Source: an uncultured Eubacteriales bacterium
Lineage (GTDB): Bacteria > Bacillota > Clostridia > Lachnospirales > Lachnospiraceae
DNA: 56,551 nt
Assembly: GCA_900316115.1 (NCBI GenBank)
Contig: ONBN01000046.1
Location: forward strand, 1-56,551
Direction: 5' to 3'
In this document: positions 18,607-27,977 of the stretch, piece by piece
Layout: every line of letters starts with the position of its first letter
How positions within the stretch are numbered: position 1 is the stretch's first letter
Notes under the pieces: generated by a model
What the model was told of the DNA's origin: nothing
The model's database searches: none
Seen by the model: only the letters and a program-made list of their open reading frames with translations
Program-made: the position numbers and the translations under genes

Positions 18607-19953
18607 ATGTCAAAAGAACACTTTCTGAAAGGAACCCTGATCCTTACCTGTACAGGACTTCTCAGTCGGCTGGCAGGCTTCTTTTATAGGATATTCCTTT
18701 CCCACACCATTGGTGCACAGGGAGTAGGGATTTATCAGCTTTCCCTTCCCCTTTCTACTTTACTTCTCGCAGTGACTGCTCTTGGCATGCAGGCTGTGAT
18801 TTCCCGGGTCTGTGCATCACTGTCGGCTCTTGGAAAAGATCATCAGGCAAAGGATGCTTTCCTCCTTGGAACAGGCATTTGCATGTTTTGTTCTGTTTGT
18901 ATTTCTTTTCTGCTGTATAAAAATGCCGGTCTCTTTGCAGTGCAGATCCTGAAAGAGCCAGCCACCCTTCCTCTTGTTTATCTGATGGCCTTTAGTTTTC
19001 CTCTCAGTGCACTACATACCTGCATCAACAGCTACTACTATTCTATGAAGCAGACCCTGATCCCTTCCTGCATCCAGTTACTTGAACAGGCAGTCCGGAT
19101 TGGCAGTTCCTACCTGGTCTTTCTGATCCTTTTATCAGAAAAAAAGCCGGTTACGCCACTTCTTGCAGGCATTGGGGCGCTTTGCGGAGAAATTGCTGCC
19201 TGCCTTGCATCCCTTCTCACTCTTGGAATCCATTTTCAAAAAGCTTCCTATAAGATTACCGCCATTTCTCATCCCTTTACGTCCATCCGTCAGCTATTTC
19301 TGGAATCAGTTCCCCATACCCTGAATAAAGTACTACTTACTCTCCTTGGAAGTATTGAAGTGGTACTGATCCCCGGACAGCTGCAGGCATACGGTCTGTC
19401 CCGCACAGATGCACTTGGAGTCTATGGTGTTTTTACAGGCATGGCGCTTCCCCTTCTTCTTTTTCCTTCTGCGCTTACTACCTCTGCTGCAGTAATGCTG
19501 ATGCCTTCCGTGGCTCAGCTTCAGGCTCTTGGAAACAGAAAGCGGATTTCCTATGTGATCCGCCGCTCCTGTATGGGCTGTCTTTTTCTCGGAAGCATCT
19601 GCTCCCTGTTTTTTCTTTTATTTGGGCACTTTGCAGGTGTCTTTCTTTTTAACAGCATTACTGCAGGCAACTATATTACTTCCCTGGCTCTTATATGTCC
19701 TTTTTTATACATGAACACTGCCATGGCAAGTATATTAAACGGCCTTGGAAAAGCTTCCCGCTGCCTGTTCCACAACATGTCCGGAGCTCTTCTTCGGATC
19801 CTGTTCGTATTATTTGCCATTCCTTCCATGGGGATTCGTGGTTATTTTTATGGCATGCTGTCCGGTGAACTACTTTTGTCATTACTACATCTTACTGCCC
19901 TGATCCGGTACTGTACCCACCCAAAACAGACATTTCCTTCAAGGCTCCAATAA
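18607..19953 (+). CDS. spoVB: SpoVB/MurJ-like polysaccharide flippase of the MOP superfamily
   Basis: A 448-residue integral membrane protein with about 12-14 predicted membrane helices spread over its whole length. The N-terminus LKGTLILTCTGLLSRLAGFF and the segment IYQLSLPLSTLLLAVTALGM are typical of the SpoVB branch, which is needed for spore cortex formation and is related to lipid-linked oligosaccharide flippases. It stands alone, divergent from iscR, with an AGGCGG ribosome site. The molecular substrate is not proven for SpoVB; a peptidoglycan precursor role is the usual suggestion. Confidence 0.85.
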   Translation: MSKEHFLKGTLILTCTGLLSRLAGFFYRIFLSHTIGAQGVGIYQLSLPLSTLLLAVTALGMQAVISRVCASLSALGKDHQAKDAFLLGTGICMFCSVCISFLLYKNAGLFAVQILKEPATLPLVYLMAFSFPLSALHTCINSYYYSMKQTLIPSCIQLLEQAVRIGSSYLVFLILLSEKKPVTPLLAGIGALCGEIAACLASLLTLGIHFQKASYKITAISHPFTSIRQLFLESVPHTLNKVLLTLLGSIEVVLIPGQLQAYGLSRTDALGVYGVFTGMALPLLLFPSALTTSAAVMLMPSVAQLQALGNRKRISYVIRRSCMGCLFLGSICSLFFLLFGHFAGVFLFNSITAGNYITSLALICPFLYMNTAMASILNGLGKASRCLFHNMSGALLRILFVLFAIPSMGIRGYFYGMLSGELLLSLLHLTALIRYCTHPKQTFPSRLQ

Positions 19954-19961
19954 TTTTTCTA

Positions 19962-19990
19962 TCGACATTCTCAAAAACTTGTTCTATAAT
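19962..19990 (+). promoter_or_regulatory. Promoter of the DAHP synthase gene
   Basis: TCGACA (19962-19967), 17 bases, TATAAT (19985-19990), followed by a short leader of about 30 bases before the ATG. No leader-peptide or riboswitch-like structure is visible. Confidence 0.8.
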
Positions 19991-20025
19991 ACAAAATTGA
20001 TAGCAAAATGCAAAGGAGAAAGAAA

Positions 20026-21060
20026 ATGGGTTTTGAATTCATCAAAAAATTACCTACGCCAGACGAAATCCGCAATCAATACCCTATTGATGCAAAGATC
20101 AAAGCTCTCAAAGAGAAACGTGACAGTGAGATCCGTGACATATTTACAGGAAAGTCTGATAAGTTTCTTGCCATCATCGGTCCCTGCTCTGCAGACAACG
20201 AAGATGCTGTATGCGATTACCTGTTAAGACTTCGGAAGGTTCAGGAGAAAATTGCAGATAAAGTTTTAATTATTCCAAGAGTTTATACTAATAAGCCACG
20301 TACAACAGGAGAAGGCTACAAAGGTATGGTCCATCAGCCAGATCCGGAGAAGAAGCCAAACATGCTTGCCGGCTTGATCGCCATCCGTAAAATGCATATC
20401 CATGCCATCCAGGAAAGCGAATTTACCTGTGCAGATGAAATGCTTTATCCTGAGAACTGGCGTTATCTTTCTGATATTCTTTCTTACGTAGCTGTAGGTG
20501 CCCGCTCTGTAGAAGACCAGCAGCACCGTCTTACAGTCAGCGGTATGGATATCCCTGCAGGTATGAAGAATCCTACAAGTGGTGACTTCAGTGTTATGCT
20601 TAACTCTGTTGTTGCAGCCCAGGGCAGCCACCGTTTTATCTATCGTGGATGGGAAGTAGAGACAACCGGAAATGACTTTGCACATACGATCCTTCGTGGT
20701 GCAGTGAACAAACATGGAGAGGCTATTCCTAACTATCATTATGAGGATCTGCGTCTTCTTTACGAGAAATATTCAGCAAAAGGTCTGAAGAATATGGCTA
20801 CTATCGTAGATACCAACCACTCCAATTCCAATAAGCAGTATGAACAACAGGTTCGTATTGCAAGAGAAGTGCTTCACAGCCGTGCTGTAGATACTGATAT
20901 CCATAACCTTGTAAAAGGTCTTATGATCGAAAGCTACATTGAGCCAGGCAATCAGAAGATTGGCTGTGCACCTCACATCTACGGTAAGTCCATTACCGAT
21001 GCATGCCTTGGATGGGAAGAATCCGAGAAGCTGTTATACACAATCGCTGAATTGTGCTGA
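20026..21060 (+). CDS. aroF: 3-deoxy-7-phosphoheptulonate (DAHP) synthase, class I
   Basis: Condenses phosphoenolpyruvate with erythrose 4-phosphate, the first step of the shikimate pathway. The 344-residue protein has the class I motifs IGPCSADNEDAV, PRVYTNKPRTTGEGYKG, VGARSVEDQQHR and the late HSNSNKQYEQQ with the metal-binding DACLGWEES near the C-terminus. I chose the ATG at 20026 (MGFEFIKKLPTPDE), which has AAGGAG at seven bases, over the ATG at 20008. It is monocistronic, with its own promoter and a strong terminator. Which aromatic amino acid feeds back on it cannot be told. Confidence 0.95.
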   Translation: MGFEFIKKLPTPDEIRNQYPIDAKIKALKEKRDSEIRDIFTGKSDKFLAIIGPCSADNEDAVCDYLLRLRKVQEKIADKVLIIPRVYTNKPRTTGEGYKGMVHQPDPEKKPNMLAGLIAIRKMHIHAIQESEFTCADEMLYPENWRYLSDILSYVAVGARSVEDQQHRLTVSGMDIPAGMKNPTSGDFSVMLNSVVAAQGSHRFIYRGWEVETTGNDFAHTILRGAVNKHGEAIPNYHYEDLRLLYEKYSAKGLKNMATIVDTNHSNSNKQYEQQVRIAREVLHSRAVDTDIHNLVKGLMIESYIEPGNQKIGCAPHIYGKSITDACLGWEESEKLLYTIAELC

Positions 21061-21132
21061 TATGCATATACCAGGAGCAAGGGTTCTAAATCCACATGAG
21101 CTTGCTTATAAGTGAATGAAAGACATATTATA

Positions 21133-21168
21133 AAAGCCCGCCTCAGATCAGTGTCTGGGGTGGGCTTT
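21133..21168. terminator. Bidirectional terminator between aroF and xerD
   Basis: A fifteen-base-pair stem (AAAGCCCGCCTCAGA paired with 21154-21168, two wobble pairs) with a six-base loop, and T-runs on both strands, suited to end both convergent genes. The loop contains the xerD stop codon and one arm is coding sequence of xerD. Confidence 0.88.
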
Positions 21169-22032
21169 CATATATACGTCCCGCATACGGTTCATATTCA
21201 TGCTTAAATATATCTGCGTTGTGGAAATATCTGAATGGCCCAGCATTTCCTGTACGCTTTTAATATCTGCTCCATTTTGCAGCATATGTACTGCAAAGGA
21301 ATGACGCAAGGTGTGTGGTGTAATATCCCGCCGGATCCCTGCTGCATCTGCATAACCTTTCAGCACTTTCCAAAATCCCTGTCTGCTCATGGCTTTACCG
21401 GAACAGTTGGTAAACAGGGTCCTCTCTTTACTGTCTTTAACGAAAGTATCCCTTGCCTTATCCATATACAGGATCAAGGCTTCCCGGCTCACATTACCAA
21501 TAGGGATGATCCTTTCCTTCTCATGCTCCCGGCAGGTCACATATCCCAGCTGAAGATTCACCTCATCCACCTGCAGATGGATCAGCTCACTGACTCTCAT
21601 GCCTGTAGCATATAATAACTCCAGCATTGCCTTATCACGGATCCCTTTCGGAGTATTCAGATCTGGCTGCTGAAGCAGACGATCCACTTCCTGAATGGAT
21701 AAAATCTCCGGCATTTTCTTCTCTACCTTTGGCGGGCGCAGATTATCGGAAGGATCCTTCTCCATACCATTAACTTTCATCTGATACTGAAAAAAAGCCC
21801 GGATGGACGCTACGCTTCTGGATATGGTAGAAGACGCAAATTCTCCACGCTCCATGTAATCCAGATATCCTTCCAGATCAAGTTCACGTACAGCCTTTGC
21901 TTCACGGATCCCCCGGTCTTCCAAGAACCTGGCCATTTTTCTCAAATCCCGCTCATAGGAAATCTCCGTATTGCTAGATGACTTCTTTGTTTCATGCAGA
22001 TAACTGATGAAATCCTGTATCTCTCGTTCCAT
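21148..22032 (-). CDS. xerD: Tyrosine recombinase XerD
   Basis: A 294-residue site-specific recombinase that resolves chromosome dimers at dif sites. It has an N-terminal SAM-like core-binding domain (residues 1-85) and a C-terminal catalytic domain with the R-K-H-x-R-H-Y set: ATGMRVSELIHL, the HTLRHSFAVHML segment, LGHSDISTTQIY with the nucleophile tyrosine. It lies beside spoIIM, as xerD (ripX) does in Bacillus, which favours the housekeeping enzyme over a phage integrase. It has its own promoter. The last seven codons form one arm of the terminator hairpin. Confidence 0.93.
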   Translation of the reverse strand: MEREIQDFISYLHETKKSSSNTEISYERDLRKMARFLEDRGIREAKAVRELDLEGYLDYMERGEFASSTISRSVASIRAFFQYQMKVNGMEKDPSDNLRPPKVEKKMPEILSIQEVDRLLQQPDLNTPKGIRDKAMLELLYATGMRVSELIHLQVDEVNLQLGYVTCREHEKERIIPIGNVSREALILYMDKARDTFVKDSKERTLFTNCSGKAMSRQGFWKVLKGYADAAGIRRDITPHTLRHSFAVHMLQNGADIKSVQEMLGHSDISTTQIYLSMNMNRMRDVYMKAHPRH

Positions 22033-22104
22033 TTTCTCTTCTTCCTGTCACGTTCATTACTTGTCGTCCATACTCCCCATTCTGAACAACAAAAATGTAA
22101 CTGT

Positions 22105-22133
22105 ATTATACTTTGAAATTAACATAAAATCAA
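22105..22133 (-). promoter_or_regulatory. xerD promoter
   Basis: Minus strand TTGATT (22128-22133), 17 bases, TATAAT (22105-22110), giving a leader of about 65 bases. Upstream, the 22134-22211 gap holds short inverted repeats but no gene. Confidence 0.8.
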
Positions 22134-22211
22134 ACCCTTTTTTCCTCTGAAATACTGAAAAATCAGGGCTTATCGTATTTTTACACAAAATGTCGACTTT
22201 TTTATGGTAAC

Positions 22212-22231
22212 TTACACCACATATGGTGTAA
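22212..22231. repeat. Perfect inverted repeat over the end of spoIIM
   Basis: TTACACCA-CATA-TGGTGTAA, eight-base arms and a four-base centre. No T-run follows on either strand, so a terminator is unlikely; an operator or a chance consequence of the coding sequence are both possible. Confidence 0.5.
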
Positions 22232-22778
22232 ATTCTTTCAAAATATTTTTAAAGTCACCAAAATTTTTTCTGTTATCCATGGATTTACATAGGGCAGCTT
22301 TTTCTGGAAACAGCCCCTGGTTCTTCCACATACTTAAGGATTGTTTAAAAACCATATCCAAAAGCATGAACAGCACAGGCAGATAGATCAGATACTGAGG
22401 AAAAAGCAGGGAAATCCCAGCAGCAGCCCCTGTCAGCCCAAACTGAAGGATACATACTGTAAGCACTGCACCGATCTCCAGTCCCACAGTAATTGCAGTT
22501 CCCACTGCCAGCGGCACTCCAAATACAGTAAATCCACATATAGCACATAATATAAAAAAGCTGCCCCTGCTTTTCAGGATTTCCCCAAGAAGCCGGGTTC
22601 CTGCCAGTTCCTGTCCGGAAAAGGAACTAAGAAGATACATGGCAGCCACTGTTTTCTGCCGCCATTTCATTTTCCACAGAATATTGGGAAGAATGGTGCC
22701 CGCAAAAAAGCCGCAAAAAAATAAAGCCGACCAGGGAAAAAACTCTTTTCGTTTTATTCTGCTTTCCTTCTTTCCCAT
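22212..22778 (-). CDS. spoIIM: Stage II sporulation protein M
   Basis: A 188-residue integral membrane protein with about five hydrophobic segments, matching SpoIIM, part of the SpoIIDMP complex that degrades septal and peripheral peptidoglycan during engulfment of the forespore. Signature parts are the early FFCGFFAGTILPNILW, the central ICGFTVFGVPLAV and LLFPQYLIYLPVLFML, which takes the place of the usual PHG(I)xE segment. The start follows AGGAGAAGG. It lies between rny and xerD, in the same order as in related Clostridia. Its final codons form a 20-base inverted repeat at 22212-22231 that includes the stop codon. Confidence 0.82.
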   Translation of the reverse strand: MGKKESRIKRKEFFPWSALFFCGFFAGTILPNILWKMKWRQKTVAAMYLLSSFSGQELAGTRLLGEILKSRGSFFILCAICGFTVFGVPLAVGTAITVGLEIGAVLTVCILQFGLTGAAAGISLLFPQYLIYLPVLFMLLDMVFKQSLSMWKNQGLFPEKAALCKSMDNRKNFGDFKNILKEFTPYVV

Positions 22779-22939
22779 ATCCTTCTCCTGCCTTTTTATG
22801 ATGTATCAGCCTGGTATGGCATCTTGTCTCTTTTTCATCTTACGCTTCCTGCAGGAAATTTATGCAGATTCTAGTTACCGGAACATTACAGAATCATTTC
22901 TTATTATGAAAATTTCTTATTGTATAATCTCCATTACAC

Positions 22940-22992
22940 AAAAAACAGGAACCGCTTTCCTTTGGTTTCCCTTGGGGAATAACGATTCCTGT
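22940..22992 (-). terminator. Terminator after rny
   Basis: Minus strand stem ACAGGAATCG / CGGTTCCTGT (ten pairs, one wobble) enclosing a smaller TTCCC-GGGAA hairpin, followed by six T. It separates rny from spoIIM. Confidence 0.85.
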
Positions 22993-23020
22993 ATCTTACT
23001 TTCCTGAATGACAACTTGGA

Positions 23021-24580
23021 TTATTTGGCATAATCCACTGCACGGCTCTCTCTGATCACATTTACTTTGATCTGGCCTGGATATTCAAGCTCTGCTTCAA
23101 TCTGCTTAGCAATATCTCTTGCCAGAAGAACCATATCTGCATCTGAAACATGATCCGGAACAACCATAACACGGATCTCACGACCAGCCTGAATGGCAAA
23201 GGACTTCTCAACCCCTTTAAACTGGTTGGTGATATCCTCTAACTGTTTCAGACGGTTGGTATATGTTTCCAGTGTCTCTCTACGAGCACCAGGACGGGCT
23301 GCAGAAATAGCATCTGCTGCCTGTACAATGCAGGCGATCAATGACTCTGGTTCTACATCTCCGTGATGAGCAGCCACTGCATTAATAACGATTGCAGATT
23401 CTTTATATTTCTTGCAAAGATCTACACCAATCTGAATATGTGAGCCTTCTACTTCATGATCAATGGATTTACCAATATCATGCAGAAGTCCGGCACGTTT
23501 GGCAACACGCACATCCGCACCTACTTCACCAGCCAGAAGACCGGATAACTGTGCCACTTCAATGGAATGCTTCAATGCGTTCTGTCCATAACTGGAACGG
23601 AATTTCATCCTTCCCAGAAGCTTCAGAAGCTCTGGATGGATACCATGTACACCAACATCCATAGCAGCAGTCTCCCCATCCTCACGAATCTGGGCTTCTA
23701 CTTCTTTCTGTGCCTTCTCAACCATTTCCTCGATCCTGGCCGGATGGATTCTTCCATCAACAATCAGTTTCTCAAGCGCAACTCTGGCGATCTCACGACG
23801 AATCGGATCAAAAGCAGAAAGAACAACTGCTTCCGGTGTATCATCAATGATCAGATCTACACCTGTAAGTGTTTCCAGTGTACGGATATTACGTCCTTCA
23901 CGGCCGATAATACGTCCCTTCATCTCATCGCTTGGAAGCTGCACAACAGAAATCGTTGCTTCTGCTACATGGTCAACTGCACATTTCTGAATGGCATTTA
24001 CCACATACTCCTTGGCTTTCTTGCCGGCTTCTTCTTTTGCCCTGTTCTCCAGCTCTTTGTAAAGCCTTGCAACATCAACCTTCACATCATCTTCCACAGA
24101 TCTGAGCAGCTCTTCCTTGGCCTGTTCTGAAGTCAGTCCTGAAACCCTTTCCAGTTCCTGAATTCCTTTCTGCTCAAGTTCGTCCACCCTTTTTTCTTTC
24201 TTCTGTAATTCAGCATATCTCGCTGTGCACTCTGCCTCACGCTTCTCAACTGCATCCGCTTTCTTATCTACGGCCTCTTCCTTTGATAAGACACGTTTCT
24301 CATACTTCTGCAGTTCATTTCTTCGTTCCTTGGTTTCCTTCTCCAGTTCATTTTTTGTACGGAGAGATTCTTCCTTCACTTCCAACAAAGTTTCCCGTTT
24401 TTTCGTTTCTGCTGTCTTCAAAGCTTCATCTATGATGCCTCTGGCTTTGTCTTCTGCCGATCCAACAGTTTCTGCGTCTTTTTTTACTTTATTTGCCACA
24501 GCAACTTTACTAGTAATAGGAACTGCAATAAGTAGCGCGACTACCACAGCGACAAATGCAACAATAATTGTGCCTGTCAC
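23021..24580 (-). CDS. rny: Ribonuclease Y
   Basis: Membrane-anchored endoribonuclease that starts the decay of many mRNAs in Firmicutes. The 519-residue protein has an N-terminal membrane helix (residues 3-22), a long charged coiled coil to about residue 200, a KH domain ([20 protein letters not shown]) and an HD domain with [17 protein letters not shown]. The start is a GTG at 24580 with a GGAGG site at seven bases. It has its own promoter and terminator, between recX and spoIIM. Confidence 0.97.
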   Translation of the reverse strand: MTGTIIVAFVAVVVALLIAVPITSKVAVANKVKKDAETVGSAEDKARGIIDEALKTAETKKRETLLEVKEESLRTKNELEKETKERRNELQKYEKRVLSKEEAVDKKADAVEKREAECTARYAELQKKEKRVDELEQKGIQELERVSGLTSEQAKEELLRSVEDDVKVDVARLYKELENRAKEEAGKKAKEYVVNAIQKCAVDHVAEATISVVQLPSDEMKGRIIGREGRNIRTLETLTGVDLIIDDTPEAVVLSAFDPIRREIARVALEKLIVDGRIHPARIEEMVEKAQKEVEAQIREDGETAAMDVGVHGIHPELLKLLGRMKFRSSYGQNALKHSIEVAQLSGLLAGEVGADVRVAKRAGLLHDIGKSIDHEVEGSHIQIGVDLCKKYKESAIVINAVAAHHGDVEPESLIACIVQAADAISAARPGARRETLETYTNRLKQLEDITNQFKGVEKSFAIQAGREIRVMVVPDHVSDADMVLLARDIAKQIEAELEYPGQIKVNVIRESRAVDYAK

Positions 24581-24627
24581 AGGAGCACCTCCTTATTCGG
24601 TTTTCATTGTACAATTACAACAATATA

Positions 24628-24656
24628 AGTTTATATGTTTTTGAGAATTATGTCAA
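24628..24656 (-). promoter_or_regulatory. rny promoter
   Basis: Minus strand TTGACA (24651-24656), 17 bases, TAAACT (24628-24633), with a leader of about 45 bases. Confidence 0.85.
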
Positions 24657-24723
24657 GTTTTTCTACTGAAAAAGGAAATTTAAATTTTACCGTGATACAA
24701 TCCCTCTTACCGCTAAAACTTTC

Positions 24724-25224
24724 TCAAAATTCAGATTTTTCTCCAACTTCCATCCGGATCTGCATTTCCTCCAGCACATGGGAAATATCGCTGTAGCCAA
24801 AGCCTCTGCGTAAAAGGAAGCCCTGAAGGCGGCGCATCCCCTTTTCGTCCAGGACTGTGCCTGGCTGGCATTTCTTAAGGACAGCCTCCTTAAGAACCTT
24901 CTGTTCATCCGGCTGTGTATACTCTGACGCCCGCTCCCATGCAGCCTGGGCAGTCTCCTTATCCACGCCTTTTTGAAGCAGTTCCTGAAGGATCTTACGT
25001 CTGCTCTTGGACTGGATCCTATATGCAATGTAATTCTCAGCATACCTGTCATCATCCACATATCCGAAGGAGCTTACATAAGCTACAGCATCCTCAACTG
25101 CCTCTGCACAAAAGCCTGCCTGACGCAAACGGTCAGACAGGCCTTTCTCTGTACGGTCCATATGCTCAAGAAGGAGTAACGCCTTCCTGCGGGCCGCCTG
25201 TTGTTCTTCTCTTGTAAGTCCCAT
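24724..25224 (-). CDS. recX: RecX regulatory protein
   Basis: A 166-residue helical protein that binds RecA filaments and limits or modulates their activity. Three RecX-type helical repeats are seen: residues 10-45 (LLLLEHMDRTEKGLSDRL), 50-90 (YVSSFGYVDDDRYAENYIAY), and 125-155 (KGMRRLQGFLLRRGFGYSDI). It begins three bases after the recA stop, so the two are translated from one message and recX should be induced together with recA in the SOS response. Confidence 0.93.
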   Translation of the reverse strand: MGLTREEQQAARRKALLLLEHMDRTEKGLSDRLRQAGFCAEAVEDAVAYVSSFGYVDDDRYAENYIAYRIQSKSRRKILQELLQKGVDKETAQAAWERASEYTQPDEQKVLKEAVLKKCQPGTVLDEKGMRRLQGFLLRRGFGYSDISHVLEEMQIRMEVGEKSEF

Positions 25225-25227
25225 GGA

Positions 25228-26298
25228 TCAGGCCTCATCCTCCTGGGAAGCTGCTGCCTCTGCCTGTACATCATCCTGGGCAGATGCTGTCTCCTCTTCC
25301 TCAGGAAGCAGATGGTAATGGATCCTTACCTTTTTCTCAATCTCATCACGGACTTCCGGATGCTCTTTCAGATAAGCCTTGGCATTCTCCCTGCCCTGTC
25401 CGATCTTATTGCCATTGTAGGCATACCATGCACCACTCTTATTAACAATGGAGCAGTCTGCTGCCAGATCCAGGATATCTGCCTCTCTGGAGATCCCGGT
25501 ACCAAACATGATATCAAACTCAGCCTGCTTAAACGGCGGTGCAACCTTGTTCTTCACTACCTTGATCTTTGTGTGATTACCTACCATCTCTCCACCCTGC
25601 TTCAGTGTCTCCACACGACGTACATCCAGACGCACAGAAGAATAGAACTTCAGCGCACGGCCACCGGTAGTAGTCTCCGGATTGCCGAACATAACGCCTA
25701 CCTTCTCACGCAGCTGGTTGATAAAGATCACTACACAGTTGGACTTGCTGATAATAGCTGTAAGCTTCCTCAGAGCCTGGGACATCAGCCTTGCCTGAAG
25801 GCCTACATGGCTGTCTCCCATATCTCCATCAATCTCAGCCTTGGGAACCAGGGCTGCAACAGAGTCTACGATCACAATATCCACAGCTCCGGAACGGACC
25901 ATAGTCTCTGTGATCTCCAGTGCCTGCTCGCCATTATCCGGCTGTGAAATGTAAAGATTATCAATATCAACACCTATATTCTTCGCATAAACAGGATCCA
26001 GTGCATGCTCTGCATCAATAAAGCCAGCAATCCCGCCACGCTTCTGAACCTCTGCTACCATATGTAATGCTACGGTAGTCTTACCACTGGACTCAGGTCC
26101 ATAAATCTCTATGATACGTCCCTTGGGTACGCCGCCTACTCCCAGTGCAATATCCAGACTAAGGGATCCTGTAGGAACCGCCTCCACCTGCATACTGGCA
26201 CCTGACTCGCCAAGCTTCATCACAGAGCCTTTTCCATATTGCTTCTCTATCTGCCCCAGAGCAGCCTCCAGGGCTTTTTGCTTTTCTTCATTTATCAT
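25228..26298 (-). CDS. recA: Recombinase RecA
   Basis: Strand-exchange ATPase of homologous recombination and co-protease for LexA in the SOS response. The 356-residue protein has Walker [10 protein letters not shown], the L1 and L2 loops (including [17 protein letters not shown]) and a long acidic C-terminal tail ([16 protein letters not shown]). The start [14 protein letters not shown] has an AAGGAG site. The promoter region carries a Bacillus-type LexA box. recX follows directly. Confidence 0.99.
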   Translation of the reverse strand: MINEEKQKALEAALGQIEKQYGKGSVMKLGESGASMQVEAVPTGSLSLDIALGVGGVPKGRIIEIYGPESSGKTTVALHMVAEVQKRGGIAGFIDAEHALDPVYAKNIGVDIDNLYISQPDNGEQALEITETMVRSGAVDIVIVDSVAALVPKAEIDGDMGDSHVGLQARLMSQALRKLTAIISKSNCVVIFINQLREKVGVMFGNPETTTGGRALKFYSSVRLDVRRVETLKQGGEMVGNHTKIKVVKNKVAPPFKQAEFDIMFGTGISREADILDLAADCSIVNKSGAWYAYNGNKIGQGRENAKAYLKEHPEVRDEIEKKVRIHYHLLPEEEETASAQDDVQAEAAASQEDEA

Positions 26299-26336
26299 TC
26301 TATGGCAGTCTCCTTATTCTTGTATTTTCCATAATG

Positions 26337-26350
26337 CGAACCTATGTTCG
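26337..26350. promoter_or_regulatory. LexA (SOS) box of recA
   Basis: CGAACCTATGTTCG, a perfect dyad matching the Gram-positive LexA consensus CGAAC-N4-GTTCG. It lies just downstream of the recA promoter, where bound LexA would block transcription. Confidence 0.88.
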
Positions 26351-26364
26351 TGTTTTCTGCTACC

Positions 26365-26393
26365 ATAGTATAATAAATCTGTGTTTCTGTCAA
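26365..26393 (-). promoter_or_regulatory. recA promoter
   Basis: Minus strand TTGACA (26388-26393), 17 bases, TACTAT (26365-26370). An alternative -10, TATACT at 26367-26372, would have a 15-base spacer. Confidence 0.7.
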
Positions 26394-26443
26394 GTCTTTC
26401 CTGCAAATAAGAATGGATTATCTTTCGACAAAATATGACAGGA

Positions 26444-27886
26444 TCAGCCAATCAGCCAATTGTACATCTCTTCATACTGCCTTGCAGAATTGCCCCAGGA
26501 GAAATCCTGTGCCATGGCTCTGTCGATCATCTTGTTCCATTCACGCTTCTTATCATAGTAGATACGCTCTGCATAGCGGATGGTGCTGAGCATCTCATGT
26601 GCATTGTAATTGCAGAATGAGAAGCCTGTACCAGTGCCTTCAAACTCATTGTATGGCTCTACTGTATCCTTCAGGCCGCCTGTCTCCCTAACGATAGGAA
26701 GAGTACCATAGCGAAGGCTCATCAGCTGGCTCAGTCCGCACGGCTCAAACAGGGACGGCATGAGAAATGCATCTGCTGCCCCGTAAATACGATGGGACAT
26801 ACCCTCATCATAATAAATCTGTGCAGATACCTTGCCATGATATTTCCAGTCAAAATGACGGAACATATTCTCATAGCGCTCCTCACCTGTACCAAGTGCA
26901 ACGATCTGTACTGCATCCTGGCAAAGCTCGTCCATGATATAAGCGATCAGATCAAAGCCCTTCTGGTCTGTCAGTCTTGAAACAATACCGATCATCATGG
27001 CTTTTGGATCCTGCTCCAGTCCAAGATCCTTCTGCAGCTGGATCTTGTTCTTGATCTTCTCTTTACGGAATGTGGTTGCATTGTACTTGGAAGTCAGGAA
27101 AATATCTGTATCCGGATTGAAATCATTATAATCAATACCGTTTACAATACCACGAAGACTTCCAGAACGTGCACGTAACAAACCGTCCAGCCCTTCTCCG
27201 TAGAACGGAGTCTTGATCTCCTCTGCGTAGGTACGGCTTACAGTAGTCACTGCATCTGCAAATACGATACCGCCCTTCAGGAAATTGGCATCTTTATAGG
27301 CTTCCAGCTTGTCCGGTACAAAATAGTAATCAGACAGTCCTGTAATTTCTTTAATGGTCTTTACATCATACACACCCTGGAACTTCAGGTTGTGGATAGT
27401 CATAACAGTCTTGATCCCCCAGAAAAATTCATTCTGCTGGAAGCTGTCATGGAGATAAACCGGCACAAGGCCTGTCTGCCAGTCATGACAGTGGATCACA
27501 TCCGGTCTGAATCCGATCACCGGAAGGACAGAAAGCACTGCTTTGGAAAAGAATGCAAACTTCTCCAGATCCCACGGTACAGTATCATAAGGCTTCGGAC
27601 CACTGAAATAATATTCATTGTCAATGAAATAGAACTGGATCCCATCGTATTCCATCCTCAGGATCCCAACATAGCAGTTCTTGTACCCAAGATCCATGTA
27701 AAAATGGGTAACATATTCCATTTTATCTTTCCATTCCTGTCTCATGCAGGCGTACTTCGGTAATATTACCCGAATGTCAAAATATCTCTTATCAAAACAT
27801 TTTGGCAGGGATCCAACTACATCTGCCAGCCCTCCTGTTTTAATAAAAGGCACTGCCTCAGACGCTGCAAAAAGTATATTTTTCAT
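26444..27886 (-). CDS. glgA: Glycogen synthase
   Basis: Adds glucose from ADP-glucose to the growing glycogen chain. The 480-residue GT5 enzyme has the N-terminal ADP-glucose motif KTGGLADVVGSLPK and the C-terminal SLFEPCGLSQLMSLRYG with the retaining-GT glutamate. I chose the ATG at 27886 (MKNILFAASEAVPFIKTGG) with AGGAGG upstream; an in-frame start 40 codons earlier has no family support. It lies alone between recA and spo0A; other glycogen genes are not in the window. Confidence 0.95.
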   Translation of the reverse strand: MKNILFAASEAVPFIKTGGLADVVGSLPKCFDKRYFDIRVILPKYACMRQEWKDKMEYVTHFYMDLGYKNCYVGILRMEYDGIQFYFIDNEYYFSGPKPYDTVPWDLEKFAFFSKAVLSVLPVIGFRPDVIHCHDWQTGLVPVYLHDSFQQNEFFWGIKTVMTIHNLKFQGVYDVKTIKEITGLSDYYFVPDKLEAYKDANFLKGGIVFADAVTTVSRTYAEEIKTPFYGEGLDGLLRARSGSLRGIVNGIDYNDFNPDTDIFLTSKYNATTFRKEKIKNKIQLQKDLGLEQDPKAMMIGIVSRLTDQKGFDLIAYIMDELCQDAVQIVALGTGEERYENMFRHFDWKYHGKVSAQIYYDEGMSHRIYGAADAFLMPSLFEPCGLSQLMSLRYGTLPIVRETGGLKDTVEPYNEFEGTGTGFSFCNYNAHEMLSTIRYAERIYYDKKREWNKMIDRAMAQDFSWGNSARQYEEMYNWLIG

Positions 27887-27977
27887 CCGTAAACTCCCTC
27901 CTTGGTATGGATTCACTGCGTTCTCCTTTTGTATCCGGAGAATCGTATTACTGTTTTTATTATACTCTATATCCTTT

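Noticed and set aside
22779-22939. Sigma-E-type promoter for spoIIM
   Set aside because: A partial GCATAAATT match is present, but without a convincing -35 element at the right distance.
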